A stretch of DNA of 38,346 nucleotides from Candidatus Poseidoniaceae archaeon (GCA_030747785.1 JASLKC010000033.1:1-38346), one strand, 5' to 3'. Shown: positions 9,459 through 18,632, counted from the first letter of the stretch. Translations and numbers: made by a program. Notes: generated by a model not told the origin, from the sequence alone.

Positions 9459-10457
9459 TCAAGCAGTGTGAATTTGGACGCGTTCATCGCCCCATTCCAC
9501 TTCAATGAAATTATCAAATCCACTTAGATCAAATTCTGCAAGAAGTGGCTCTACATGCTCAACATCAGCTTGGACCAAAATAAATTCATCAACTAATCCT
9601 TCGTTTAGGAAATGGTTGATTGTTGTAGGGCCACCTTCGACTAGTAGGCGCTGAATTTCCATATCACCCATCATGTCTAGCATTAATGGAAGACCTCTGA
9701 ATCCTTCTTCAAGCAGAACAGTATCTCCGCCATCGGTCAATAATTTGCAGTCGATAGGACAGCGCCCATTGGGATCAATTATGAAGCGTAGAGGTTGTTG
9801 CAAGCATTCAACATGGCGAACGTTGAGAGTAGGGTCATCTCGCAATACAGTTTCAACACCAATTAGAATGGCATCACAATCGTCACGTAATTCATGGACC
9901 TTGACCAAGCACTCTTGGGAAGTGAATCGGCTAGACTCTTGACTTCTATCATCTACACTGCCATTGGAATCGATTGCAACTTTGACGGTTACGAAGGGGC
10001 GACGGTATTCACACCAATGGAGAAATTCACGCATTTGTGCAGCAGCATCTTGTTCAAGTAGTCCAGTTCTGACTTTGATTCCAGCCTCTTCAAGAACTGA
10101 AGTTCCATCTCCACGCACATTGGGATTAGGGTCAGAATGAGCGATTATCACTTCACTAATCCCTGCCCAAAGTAGAGATTCAGTACAAGGAGGAGTGCGG
10201 CCAAAATGGTTGCAGGGTTCAAGTGTGACATAGGCGGTGGCGCCGTTTGTATTGTGGCCCTTTGCTTCAGCATCATGAATGGCCATTTGTTCAGCGTGTA
10301 AGCCGCCAAGATGGTCGTGCCATCCCTCTGCGATAATTTCGCCATCTTTCACAAGTACACAACCGACAATTGGATTCGGCCGTACTCTACCACGTCCACG
10401 TTCAGCAACTTCGAGTGCCTTGGTCATGAAGGCCACGTCCTCGTCACTGTACGCCAT
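9459..10457 (-). CDS. ribD: Bifunctional riboflavin biosynthesis protein RibD (deaminase/reductase)
   Basis: VRPNPIVGCVLVKDGEIIAEGWH, LHAEQMAIHDA, VTLEPCNHFGRTPPCTESL deaminase motifs, then a reductase domain (VTVKVAIDSNGS...DAILIGVETVLRDDPTLNVR). Start refined to MAYSDEDVAFM. Confidence 0.92.
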   Translation of the reverse strand: MAYSDEDVAFMTKALEVAERGRGRVRPNPIVGCVLVKDGEIIAEGWHDHLGGLHAEQMAIHDAEAKGHNTNGATAYVTLEPCNHFGRTPPCTESLLWAGISEVIIAHSDPNPNVRGDGTSVLEEAGIKVRTGLLEQDAAAQMREFLHWCEYRRPFVTVKVAIDSNGSVDDRSQESSRFTSQECLVKVHELRDDCDAILIGVETVLRDDPTLNVRHVECLQQPLRFIIDPNGRCPIDCKLLTDGGDTVLLEEGFRGLPLMLDMMGDMEIQRLLVEGGPTTINHFLNEGLVDEFILVQADVEHVEPLLAEFDLSGFDNFIEVEWGDERVQIHTA

Positions 10458-10513
10458 GATTGAGCCGTATCGCCCATCACCCAAGAGTGATTCGCTTAGG
10501 GGGGGGAGGATTC

Positions 10514-11566
10514 ATGGCGGGGATGAATACTGCAGAAAGCATGGGCGACCTCCACTGTATTGTTAATCCAGCGAGTAGAGACCATACTTGTGGAAAGCGT
10601 TGGCCAAAGATAGTTGAGAAACTTGAAGCGCGTGGATTCACAGTCCATACTCATATGACTGAAAAAGTAGGTCATGCCAGTCAAATTGCCTGGGATTTGA
10701 GGCAGGAAGGAGTTGATGGAATGATAGTAGCAGCTGGTGGCGATGGGACTGTTCACGAAGTTGCAAGTGGTTTGCGAGGCTCAGATATTGTGATGGGAGT
10801 TTTGCCATTTGGCTCTGGTAATGATTACGGTATCACTCAAGGAGTATTCAATAAGGACATCGATGGAGCGATTGAAGTTTTGGTAAATGGAGTCGATAGA
10901 CGCTGTGCTGCATGGAGATTAGAAGGATTTCCAGCAGAGGATGCTGATGGTTATCCTGCCCCAACAGTAAATCAGTGGGATGGGCCATGTCCAGAAGGCA
11001 AGGTAGTACGTTGGGTATTTCTCGAATCAGATGCAGGCATTACTAGCGAAATATCCAGAGCGAAATTATATCGCGCAAAATGGATTAAGGGTGCAAAGAA
11101 ATACACATATCTCGGTATTACAACAATTCCAGTTTGGAAGCGTCGCAAAGTGTGGTTAAAATTAGATGATGAGGAAGGCGAAATTGTCGATTTTACAATG
11201 TATGCTGCTACAACAGGTGAAACTTTTGGAGGCGGATATATCGTTAGTCCGGGCGTAACCCCTCTCGACCAACACGGTTCCATTGTATATGCTCCAAGAA
11301 TGTCTAGACTCGCAATGCTTTCACTAATGGGTCCAATGAAGAAAGGTAAGCACATTGGCAAGTGGGGAATTTTCCAGCGTAAAGCGGATCGAATCGAACT
11401 AAAGCCGGTGGATAAGGATGGTTCAATTAGCGATAAACCGATTGAACCGATGACATGGGTTCAAGCAGATGGCGAACCTTGTATTGTAGCACCAGCAATA
11501 CTAGAATGGCATACCGAGCAAATATTGGTAAGAGGAGCGCCCAATGTTCCTTGGGATTCACAATGA
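10514..11566 (+). CDS. Diacylglycerol/lipid kinase family protein (DAGK catalytic domain)
   Basis: CIVNPASRDHTCGKRWPKI, MIVAAGGDGTVHEVASGL, LPFGSGNDYGIT. Confidence 0.88.
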   Translation: MAGMNTAESMGDLHCIVNPASRDHTCGKRWPKIVEKLEARGFTVHTHMTEKVGHASQIAWDLRQEGVDGMIVAAGGDGTVHEVASGLRGSDIVMGVLPFGSGNDYGITQGVFNKDIDGAIEVLVNGVDRRCAAWRLEGFPAEDADGYPAPTVNQWDGPCPEGKVVRWVFLESDAGITSEISRAKLYRAKWIKGAKKYTYLGITTIPVWKRRKVWLKLDDEEGEIVDFTMYAATTGETFGGGYIVSPGVTPLDQHGSIVYAPRMSRLAMLSLMGPMKKGKHIGKWGIFQRKADRIELKPVDKDGSISDKPIEPMTWVQADGEPCIVAPAILEWHTEQILVRGAPNVPWDSQ

Positions 11567-12949
11567 GAAGTCATTGAAATCATCACCAGCAACAGATGGT
11601 TCACTGGATTTTCTTTGTACTGGTTCCGGTTCTGGTTCCGGTTCAGGCACAGCGGCTTTACGCTTCTTTACGGTTCTGCGCTTGACAGGCTTTGCCCCCT
11701 TAGTTGGTTGTGATGCAGAGGTAGGGTCATTGATTGACGAGCCACGCATTGCTGAGGAGAAGTGTTGACGTTTGGCCGCAGGTTCTGGTTGACTTGATGT
11801 TACACTTGAGCCTGAATACATACTGTCACTTTGTGTTGCAACCGGTTCGTACGAGGTTTGCGTCACTTGAGGTGCAGATACTGCGGCTTTATCTTTGACT
11901 TCTGGAGCAACTGTTACTGAACCGGAAACGCCTCCGCCGAATTCAGTTGGTCCGCTATCATCGGAATCCGTGGAAAGAATATTGTCAAGGCTGAATCCAG
12001 CTAATTCTTTTTCTTCTTTTACTTTCGGAGCCGCTGCCTTTGGTTTTTGTTTTGTAGGCGCTCTTGGTCCAAGGTCTTCCTTTTTCGATTGCTTCAAATC
12101 ACGCTTCATTTGTATGGCTTTAGCAAAGCCTTCTCTACCGAGCAGAGTCTTAGCAGAACTCTTCGCTCCCTGACGAATCATCATTGTAGAGAAGGTGAAC
12201 ATTGCGAAACCGCCACCGCCTCCGACTACTAGGAAGAAAATAACGAATGACCATCTGCCAAAGTAGTCGGTGTCTCCAAGTGCCCATTCATCATCATGGT
12301 CACCATTTGCACTGACAACCCCTTCCTCGACTTCAATGGAAGTGATAATCATCCCTTGTGCTTGGTAGGCGAAATTACAACTATCGGCTTCTAATTGATC
12401 AGCAGGAACTCCGGAATTTACTACAAGATATCCTTTGATTGTAATGGCTTGTTGCCACTCATCTAGAACATTGAGATTATCCGCTACATTTTCAGAGCCT
12501 GGTATTATTCCAATTACAGCCCATTCGCTTTCGTGCTCAGAAAGTTTCGACCCAACGGCTTCTTCTGGGTATAGAGGTGTAATCCAGTGCTTGAGATCTA
12601 CTCGTGGACCCATCTCTACTTGGACTGCTTCTCTCCAAGTCATTTTGTCAATGATTACAGCAGCCCCCATTGCTTTCTCATAACTTTGAACATCATCTGT
12701 ATGGCTTTCATACACAACGGAGGAGATTAACCAGCCCGTTATCGTAAATTCCCCATCACCGCACTTTCCAAGGGTGAGTGATTCGGAATAGGAGTTAGGG
12801 CCCAATTCTGATTTGATATCTGCCGAATCGTCGTTTAGCGTAACTTCCACCCCATCAGCACCCCATTCAGGCGTAGCACTAGCAATGCAGCCAGTGAGAA
12901 GAAACAGGACCGAGACGAACAGAACCATGAGTCTGGGGTCGCGGGCCAT
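11558..12949 (-). CDS. Putative lipoprotein / single-TM protein with long charged cytoplasmic tail
   Basis: Signal peptide with lipobox LFLLTGC; TM FVIFFLVVGGGGGFAMFTFSTM; tail with EPEPEPEPVQ. The ORF start at 13036 would run into the tRNA, so the start is refined to MARDPRLMVL. Confidence 0.72.
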   Translation of the reverse strand: MARDPRLMVLFVSVLFLLTGCIASATPEWGADGVEVTLNDDSADIKSELGPNSYSESLTLGKCGDGEFTITGWLISSVVYESHTDDVQSYEKAMGAAVIIDKMTWREAVQVEMGPRVDLKHWITPLYPEEAVGSKLSEHESEWAVIGIIPGSENVADNLNVLDEWQQAITIKGYLVVNSGVPADQLEADSCNFAYQAQGMIITSIEVEEGVVSANGDHDDEWALGDTDYFGRWSFVIFFLVVGGGGGFAMFTFSTMMIRQGAKSSAKTLLGREGFAKAIQMKRDLKQSKKEDLGPRAPTKQKPKAAAPKVKEEKELAGFSLDNILSTDSDDSGPTEFGGGVSGSVTVAPEVKDKAAVSAPQVTQTSYEPVATQSDSMYSGSSVTSSQPEPAAKRQHFSSAMRGSSINDPTSASQPTKGAKPVKRRTVKKRKAAVPEPEPEPEPVQRKSSEPSVAGDDFNDFSL

Positions 12950-12997
12950 GAGGTGCCTACGGCACCTTTGGTTTGTCAAACCATCGTTTGTGAAAAG

Positions 12998-13079
12998 CGC
13001 GGAGAGAGAGATTCGAACTCCCGTGTCAGAAGACACCGGCTTTCAAGGCCGGCGCAATACCAGGCTATGCGACCTCCGC
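12998..13079 (-). tRNA. tRNA-Ser (anticodon TGA), class II
   Basis: Minus strand GCGGAGG...TCTCCGC acceptor; CCGGC-CTTGAAA-GCCGG anticodon arm; variable arm TGTC-TTCT-GACA; T-loop TTCGAAT. Confidence 0.92.
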
Positions 13080-13124
13080 TTCAACACTCGGGGATGAACC
13101 AATGGTCAAGACCCTTGCGACTGT

Positions 13125-14552
13125 TTACTCATCCCGAGAACTAGCAATGAATGCTAATCCAAGCGCCGCTGCAACCATACTAAACGTAAATCCTGGAATA
13201 CTATCCGAAGAATCCAAATCAGATACGCCATTGATTATTTTCTTGATATCTTCAACAAAATCGCTGACATCCCATTGATATCCGGACCAGGAAATCCTAG
13301 GTTTGCCGTTTGAATCTAAAATAAATGTAAGAGTAGTATGGAGAGTCGAATATTCTGATTCATCGCTATCATGATCCATTCCTTCCATATTAGCCGGAGA
13401 TGGAATACTCATGTCTGCAGTAGAATTTGGAGCCCAAGCAATATGCATGGTATCCGTCAAATCATCCATACCAACTTGTGCCTCTTCCCACATCCCCGAT
13501 GCGGCATTCCATGAATGGAGTTGCCACCACCAACTGAAATCCGATGGTGCTGTGACATTTCCAATCGAACTCATGTAATGTCCATTTTCACTATCTGGAG
13601 CTTCAAAATCACTGAGTGTAGCCATGGATTGATGCCATGCATTTGTTGCAGGCATCATAGCGCTACTTGAATTTCCGCTTACATCGACTATTGTAGTAGA
13701 AGCATGCTCTCCCATTGGAGCAGGAATTGTAGCATCATCAGTGGTATTTGGAGCGAATGCAATCGCTTGAGGCATTAGTGAAGCAATTGCCATGGTAGAA
13801 CTAGTCCAAATTGAATTATCAGAATCCCATGTGTGCAACTCCCACTCCCACGTGCCATCAGAAGGGGCCTCCTCACCATTTATTCCAGTAACTAAGTGAA
13901 TTTGAGAAACATCTTGTTCATCGGGTTGGGCCGTCACGATATTCCAATCTTCTTCGTATGAAGTTGCAGTTAGTTGGTGCCAACCATTCAACATAACATC
14001 ATGCTCACTTGAATTACCATCAGGCATCATCACAGTTACACTATCAGCATGAGACATATCATGGCCTCCATGGCCATCCTCATGTGATTCGATATACTCT
14101 CTGTCTACACTAACGAGGAATTGATCCCACACCGGTTCGACTTCTTCAGTAGTACCAGTAAGATGCGGCCATTCAACTCCATGCATTTCTGTAAATGCAG
14201 CAAGACGTTCTGGCGTATCATATTCAGGGTCAACAGAGATTGAAACAAAATTTACATCTTCTCCATCGAGCGACAATTGTGCAGTTTTCAAATTTTGAGT
14301 AATTGTCGGACACACTTCATGGCATCTGGTGAAGATAAATGCAACAACTGTTGCATCTGCAACTTCTCCAGTAATTGTAGTAGCTATTCCATTTTGATTG
14401 GTAAGTGTGAAATGGTCGATTGAAGATCTAGAGAGTGCAAGTCCATGATAGCCTTGTTCCGAGGTATCATGATTGTGACCACCATCAGCAATAGCATCAG
14501 GAATAGTTGCAACAAAAAGCAATCCAATAAGGCACAATACGGCCGCTCTCAT
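13125..14552 (-). CDS. SCO1/SenC family copper chaperone with inserted two-fold repeat domain and PGF-CTERM-like tail
   Basis: FIFTRCHEVCPTITQNL (CxxxCP), VSISVDPEYDTPERL, and conserved His in YSTLHTTLTFILDSNGK; C-terminus IPGFTFSMVAAALGLAFIASSRDE. Confidence 0.85.
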   Translation of the reverse strand: MRAAVLCLIGLLFVATIPDAIADGGHNHDTSEQGYHGLALSRSSIDHFTLTNQNGIATTITGEVADATVVAFIFTRCHEVCPTITQNLKTAQLSLDGEDVNFVSISVDPEYDTPERLAAFTEMHGVEWPHLTGTTEEVEPVWDQFLVSVDREYIESHEDGHGGHDMSHADSVTVMMPDGNSSEHDVMLNGWHQLTATSYEEDWNIVTAQPDEQDVSQIHLVTGINGEEAPSDGTWEWELHTWDSDNSIWTSSTMAIASLMPQAIAFAPNTTDDATIPAPMGEHASTTIVDVSGNSSSAMMPATNAWHQSMATLSDFEAPDSENGHYMSSIGNVTAPSDFSWWWQLHSWNAASGMWEEAQVGMDDLTDTMHIAWAPNSTADMSIPSPANMEGMDHDSDESEYSTLHTTLTFILDSNGKPRISWSGYQWDVSDFVEDIKKIINGVSDLDSSDSIPGFTFSMVAAALGLAFIASSRDE

Positions 14553-14578
14553 AATTTGACCTCAAGGCCATTATTTAT

Positions 14579-14613
14579 GAATAATTGCACTTACTTGTGT
14601 AGTGAAATTATTC
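14579..14613 (-). other. 35-nt imperfect inverted repeat at the coxD 3' end / coxD-SCO junction
   Basis: GAATAATT-g-CACT-(9-nt loop)-AGTG-a-AATTATTC; overlaps the coxD stop codon. Confidence 0.6.
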
Positions 14614-14952
14614 AATTACATATGCCCAATCGTAATTAGGCGTGCACCAATCTGGCAAACCGAGAATACTGTCAGGATTGGAAAGCCCGATTCCCCAAAG
14701 CATCAAAGCGACAAAGAGAACCGGGAATAGAGCGGTTCTGGTGTAGATGAAAGGGTCGCCTTTCAGGTGCATAAAGAATGCAGCAATTCCGTAAGCCTTG
14801 ACAATTCCAACTCCAATTAGAATTGCCCAGACGGTGTATACACTTAGGCCGGAAACATAGACTGCCCCGACTTCTAGCAATGTAAACAACATCAATACGA
14901 CGAAGTTCCAGAAGTAGATGTCCTTTCCTGCGTATAGCTTGTGTTCTCCCAT
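14608..14952 (-). CDS. Cytochrome c oxidase subunit IV-like (prokaryotic caa3/CtaF type)
   Basis: Small three-TM protein directly after coxC; MGEHKLYAGKDIYFWNFVVLMLFTLLEVGAVY...KAYGIAAFFMHLKGDP. Confidence 0.82.
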   Translation of the reverse strand: MGEHKLYAGKDIYFWNFVVLMLFTLLEVGAVYVSGLSVYTVWAILIGVGIVKAYGIAAFFMHLKGDPFIYTRTALFPVLFVALMLWGIGLSNPDSILGLPDWCTPNYDWAYVIE

Positions 14953-14961
14953 AGTATCACC

Positions 14962-16332
14962 TCAGTACAGATAGAATGCGGGGAAGATGGCTACCCAAGC
15001 CAAATCCACAAAGTGCCAATAGAGTCCGAAGTATTCGATACCTCTACCGTTCTTTTCATCATAGCCCACAGTGTCGGCCTTGAAGATCATGAATAACATG
15101 ACTAGTAGTCCAATGAATACGTGCAATCCGTGTGCTCCGGTTGCTACATAGAAGATTGAACCAGCCTGTGTGTTGATATCGAAGCCTTCTGCAACTAGAT
15201 GACTCCATTCAATTAGTTTCAGGATAATGAAGAGAGACCCTAGTGCCAGAGTCATCATCAGATAGTTTCGTACAGCCTTCTTGCGGGTCGGGAATAACTT
15301 AGCCATCAATTTATTATCGCTAACTGTCCACTTGGTGTCTTTAGCGGTCTTCAGTGCAAGAACAATGGTGTATGAAGAGATAATCAGTGCAAAGGTATTG
15401 ATTGCACCAGGAAGTAAAGTTCCAATGTCGTGGCGTAGAAGGTCAGATGCTGTAACAACATCAGCAGGTCCAACACAACGTCCGGAATCTACTGCCCATT
15501 GAGTACACCATTCTGTGCGCATTCTCAGGTAAGAGGAGAAGAATGATGCGAAGACCATCATCTCAGACATAAGGAAAATCCACATTCCAGCCTTTCTAAT
15601 ATCCTGTCCGCCGAATGGCTGACCTAATGCAACCTGTTCATGATGGCCTGCAAGGTCTTCTCTCCACCAGTTGCCGATTCCCACTATTGCAATCATGAAA
15701 CCTACAACGGAGATCGTGAAGCCGCCGTAATCTGCAGCGTAATCAAGTCCAAGTACAGCCTTACAGGTGTCAACGAAACCTGGGAATCCCATCATGAAGA
15801 GTAGGATTCCACTTGCCATTAGAATCGGTGATGCAGATCCATGGTGTTCTTCATGGTCGCCATCATGAGCATAAGGATCATCATCAGGTTGTATACTGTT
15901 AAAGAATCCTGCAACCAAGTAAAATGAAGCGTAAACAACCATCATTAGAGCGATGGTAATTCCAGCGGTCTTCCATGTAAGATATGATAGATGGGCATCG
16001 ATTTTTGCATGTTCTGCATGATCATATTCTTCGAATGCATGCTCGTAATGTTCTAATGCATCTTCACGCTCATCATGTACTTCTCCAGAAGCAGGTCGCC
16101 CTGCATCTTCCCAAGCTTTGTCAGCGGTAGCAAATTCATCCGATGCTTCGACATAATGGTCGTGTGCATTCTCGTATGGAATAATCGTATCTTCCCAAGC
16201 ATGATGCTTCATGGACGCAATGCCAACAGACATTACGCCATATGCAAGGCCACCTACTACGAGTAAAGCGATACCTATCACAACAGTTTTCATCCATATG
16301 TCGTTTTTGACATCGTGCAAACTTCCGCTCAA
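14962..16332 (-). CDS. coxC: Cytochrome c oxidase subunit III with N-terminal His/acid-rich extension
   Basis: RKAGMWIFLMSEMMVFASFFSSYLRMR...GSIFYVATGAHGLHVFIGLL...YFGLYWHFVDLAWVAIFPAFYLY. Confidence 0.93.
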   Translation of the reverse strand: MSGSLHDVKNDIWMKTVVIGIALLVVGGLAYGVMSVGIASMKHHAWEDTIIPYENAHDHYVEASDEFATADKAWEDAGRPASGEVHDEREDALEHYEHAFEEYDHAEHAKIDAHLSYLTWKTAGITIALMMVVYASFYLVAGFFNSIQPDDDPYAHDGDHEEHHGSASPILMASGILLFMMGFPGFVDTCKAVLGLDYAADYGGFTISVVGFMIAIVGIGNWWREDLAGHHEQVALGQPFGGQDIRKAGMWIFLMSEMMVFASFFSSYLRMRTEWCTQWAVDSGRCVGPADVVTASDLLRHDIGTLLPGAINTFALIISSYTIVLALKTAKDTKWTVSDNKLMAKLFPTRKKAVRNYLMMTLALGSLFIILKLIEWSHLVAEGFDINTQAGSIFYVATGAHGLHVFIGLLVMLFMIFKADTVGYDEKNGRGIEYFGLYWHFVDLAWVAIFPAFYLY

Positions 16333-18632
16333 TGTTCCACCTCCTCTGAGTCCTTTTCACCTATTGACCATAATTTCGTGGCCATCTTACCAAAGAATCC
16401 TGGTTCATGGTGATCATCTTCATTATCATCCAATTGGGTAGGGATGATTGCAAAGGAAGGCGTTGGTGGTGGACTAGTTGTCGCCCACTCGAGTGACCAA
16501 CCGCCCCATGGGTCCTTTCCTACCTTCTCGCCCTTCTTTGAGGAGTGGATAATATTCCATAGTAAGAGAACTTGTGAAATTCCAAAGATAAAGGCCATGA
16601 TTGTGATGACCATGTTTAGTTCAGCGAAGCCCGAATCTGCGGTAAATGTGTGAGTACGACGAGGCATTCCCATTATTCCCACTACGTGCATTGGCCAGAA
16701 CGCTCCGTTGTAAGAAGCGAAACCGATCAAGAAATGCCACAATCCAAGAGTTTCATTCATCTTACGGCCAGTAACCTTAGGGAACCAGTAATAGATTCCT
16801 GAGAATAGTGCGAAAACAATTCCTCCAATGAATACATAGTGGAAGTGAGCAACAACGAAGTATCCATCATGCAATTGAGTATCTAGTCCAGCAACCGGGA
16901 AGAACATTCCAGATAACCCTCCCAGTGTAAATGTGATTAGGAATCCGAGCGACCATAGAGTGTGGGTCTTGAAGACTAAGCTTCCTCCCCATAATGTTGC
17001 AAGCCAATTGAAAATTTTCACTCCGGTTGGAATTGCTACAGCCATCGTAGTTAGCATGAATAGCGAGCGCCAGAATGGGTCCATTCCACTAGTAAGCATG
17101 TGATGGCCCCAGACAATAAATCCAACAGCGCCGATTCCAGCCATTGCGTATACCATTGATTTGTATCCAAAAATAGAGCGTCGAGCACTTGTAGCCAATA
17201 CTTCAGAAACGATTCCGAATGCAGGCACTACTACAACATATACTTCAGGATGGCCAAAGAACCAGAATAGATGCTGGAATAGAATCGGGTCTCCACCACT
17301 TACGAAGAATACAGTTCCAATTGTACTATCGAAGAGCAGGAAGAATACGCCGATAATGAATGGTGGCAAACTCAGGTATAGCATGAATACGCTAACTAGT
17401 ACGGACCAAGAGAATAGAGGCATTTTCATCCACTTGACGCCGTGGGCTCGCATTGTGAAAGCGGTGGTAATGAAATTTATTCCGCTTAGAGTAGAAGATG
17501 CACCAAGCAATGCAATTCCTGAGATGAATGAGATAGTTCCAGCATTAGGCCCTCCTTCCATTCCAGTTAATCCAGCATATGGTGGATACATGACCCATGT
17601 GATGTCAGCCGCTTCACCGCTCCAGATTCCCTTGAAGATTAGAGGAGCTGCTGCAACGACTAACCAGAATCCAAGAGCATTGATTCTTGGGAATGCCAAG
17701 TCCTTAGCTCCGATTTGAAGTGGAAGAACATAGTTCATGAAACCAGCAATCATTGGCATTGCAGCTAAGAAAATCATGGTCGTGCCGTGTAGAGTAAAGA
17801 ATGAGTTGTACTCATCATAGCTGAGGAAGTCATTATCTGGAAGTGCTAATTGTATACGGAATAGCAATGCCAGAAGTCCTCCTACTAGGAAGAAGAAGAA
17901 TCCATACAAGAAGTAGAGAATACCTACTTCTTTGTGATCGGTAGTCGTTAGCCAGGGTTTCAAGTACGCCCAGAAGTTTCCAATAGAGAAAGTTCCAGGG
18001 CTACGAGTATAGAAAACCCACATGGTTCCGATTAGGATTAAGCCAAGTGCTAGTCCAATAGCAGTCATCAAAATCGTGAGTGCTGCTGCAGATGGTGCAG
18101 AAGGACTGGCTTGTACACCAGGAACTACTAATTCCCCGCTATTCCATCCATCTCCACCCGAGGTATCGTCACCATTGACCGCATTTGCGAGATAATGGAA
18201 TGTTGCAGTTTGAGTATCATCTGCTGGAGCAGTCCACTTGAAAGTCCAACTTCGAACACTATTGACATCGTCATTGTGAGTAAGTGCTCCTTCTATCTCA
18301 TGGCCAACATTTCCTTGAGCATCAGGAACCGCTTCAAGAGTTCCCACAGAGTCTTCGACCCATATTCTAAATCCACCTGAACGGTCATATCCGCCAGATG
18401 CACCAACGACTTCATCATTGGTAATACTAAGAGTGAACGTATATTCTTCACTTGCATTGAAAGTTTCAGGAAGACCATCAATAGAAATCACAGTAGCAGC
18501 AGATTGAGTGTGACAAAGACAACCATCGTTTGCGTTAGAGCCAATACCTCCAGGCGAAGCTTCGAATTGAGGTATAGTGACGAGAGCCATCATCAGAATG
18601 GCAATCAGTGCAAAGGTGCGCTTTCCGTTCAT
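16329..18632 (-). CDS. coxA: Cytochrome c oxidase subunit I with N-terminal extracytoplasmic CxCH-containing domain
   Basis: FWFFGHPEVYVVVVPAFGIVSE, WGHHMLTSGMDP, DGYFVVAHFHYVFIGG, GAKDLAFPRINALGFWL; fused N-terminal signal peptide plus beta-rich domain. Confidence 0.95.
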   Translation of the reverse strand: MNGKRTFALIAILMMALVTIPQFEASPGGIGSNANDGCLCHTQSAATVISIDGLPETFNASEEYTFTLSITNDEVVGASGGYDRSGGFRIWVEDSVGTLEAVPDAQGNVGHEIEGALTHNDDVNSVRSWTFKWTAPADDTQTATFHYLANAVNGDDTSGGDGWNSGELVVPGVQASPSAPSAAALTILMTAIGLALGLILIGTMWVFYTRSPGTFSIGNFWAYLKPWLTTTDHKEVGILYFLYGFFFFLVGGLLALLFRIQLALPDNDFLSYDEYNSFFTLHGTTMIFLAAMPMIAGFMNYVLPLQIGAKDLAFPRINALGFWLVVAAAPLIFKGIWSGEAADITWVMYPPYAGLTGMEGGPNAGTISFISGIALLGASSTLSGINFITTAFTMRAHGVKWMKMPLFSWSVLVSVFMLYLSLPPFIIGVFFLLFDSTIGTVFFVSGGDPILFQHLFWFFGHPEVYVVVVPAFGIVSEVLATSARRSIFGYKSMVYAMAGIGAVGFIVWGHHMLTSGMDPFWRSLFMLTTMAVAIPTGVKIFNWLATLWGGSLVFKTHTLWSLGFLITFTLGGLSGMFFPVAGLDTQLHDGYFVVAHFHYVFIGGIVFALFSGIYYWFPKVTGRKMNETLGLWHFLIGFASYNGAFWPMHVVGIMGMPRRTHTFTADSGFAELNMVITIMAFIFGISQVLLLWNIIHSSKKGEKVGKDPWGGWSLEWATTSPPPTPSFAIIPTQLDDNEDDHHEPGFFGKMATKLWSIGEKDSEEVEH

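Noticed and set aside
11622-11645. (GGTTCN)4 hexamer repeat as a regulatory satellite
   Set aside because: It is simply the coding sequence of EPEPEPEP in the minus-strand lipoprotein.
17161-17718. 185-aa plus-strand ORF inside coxA
   Set aside because: Antisense to the well-supported CoxA core; no recognisable motif; mirrors codon structure.
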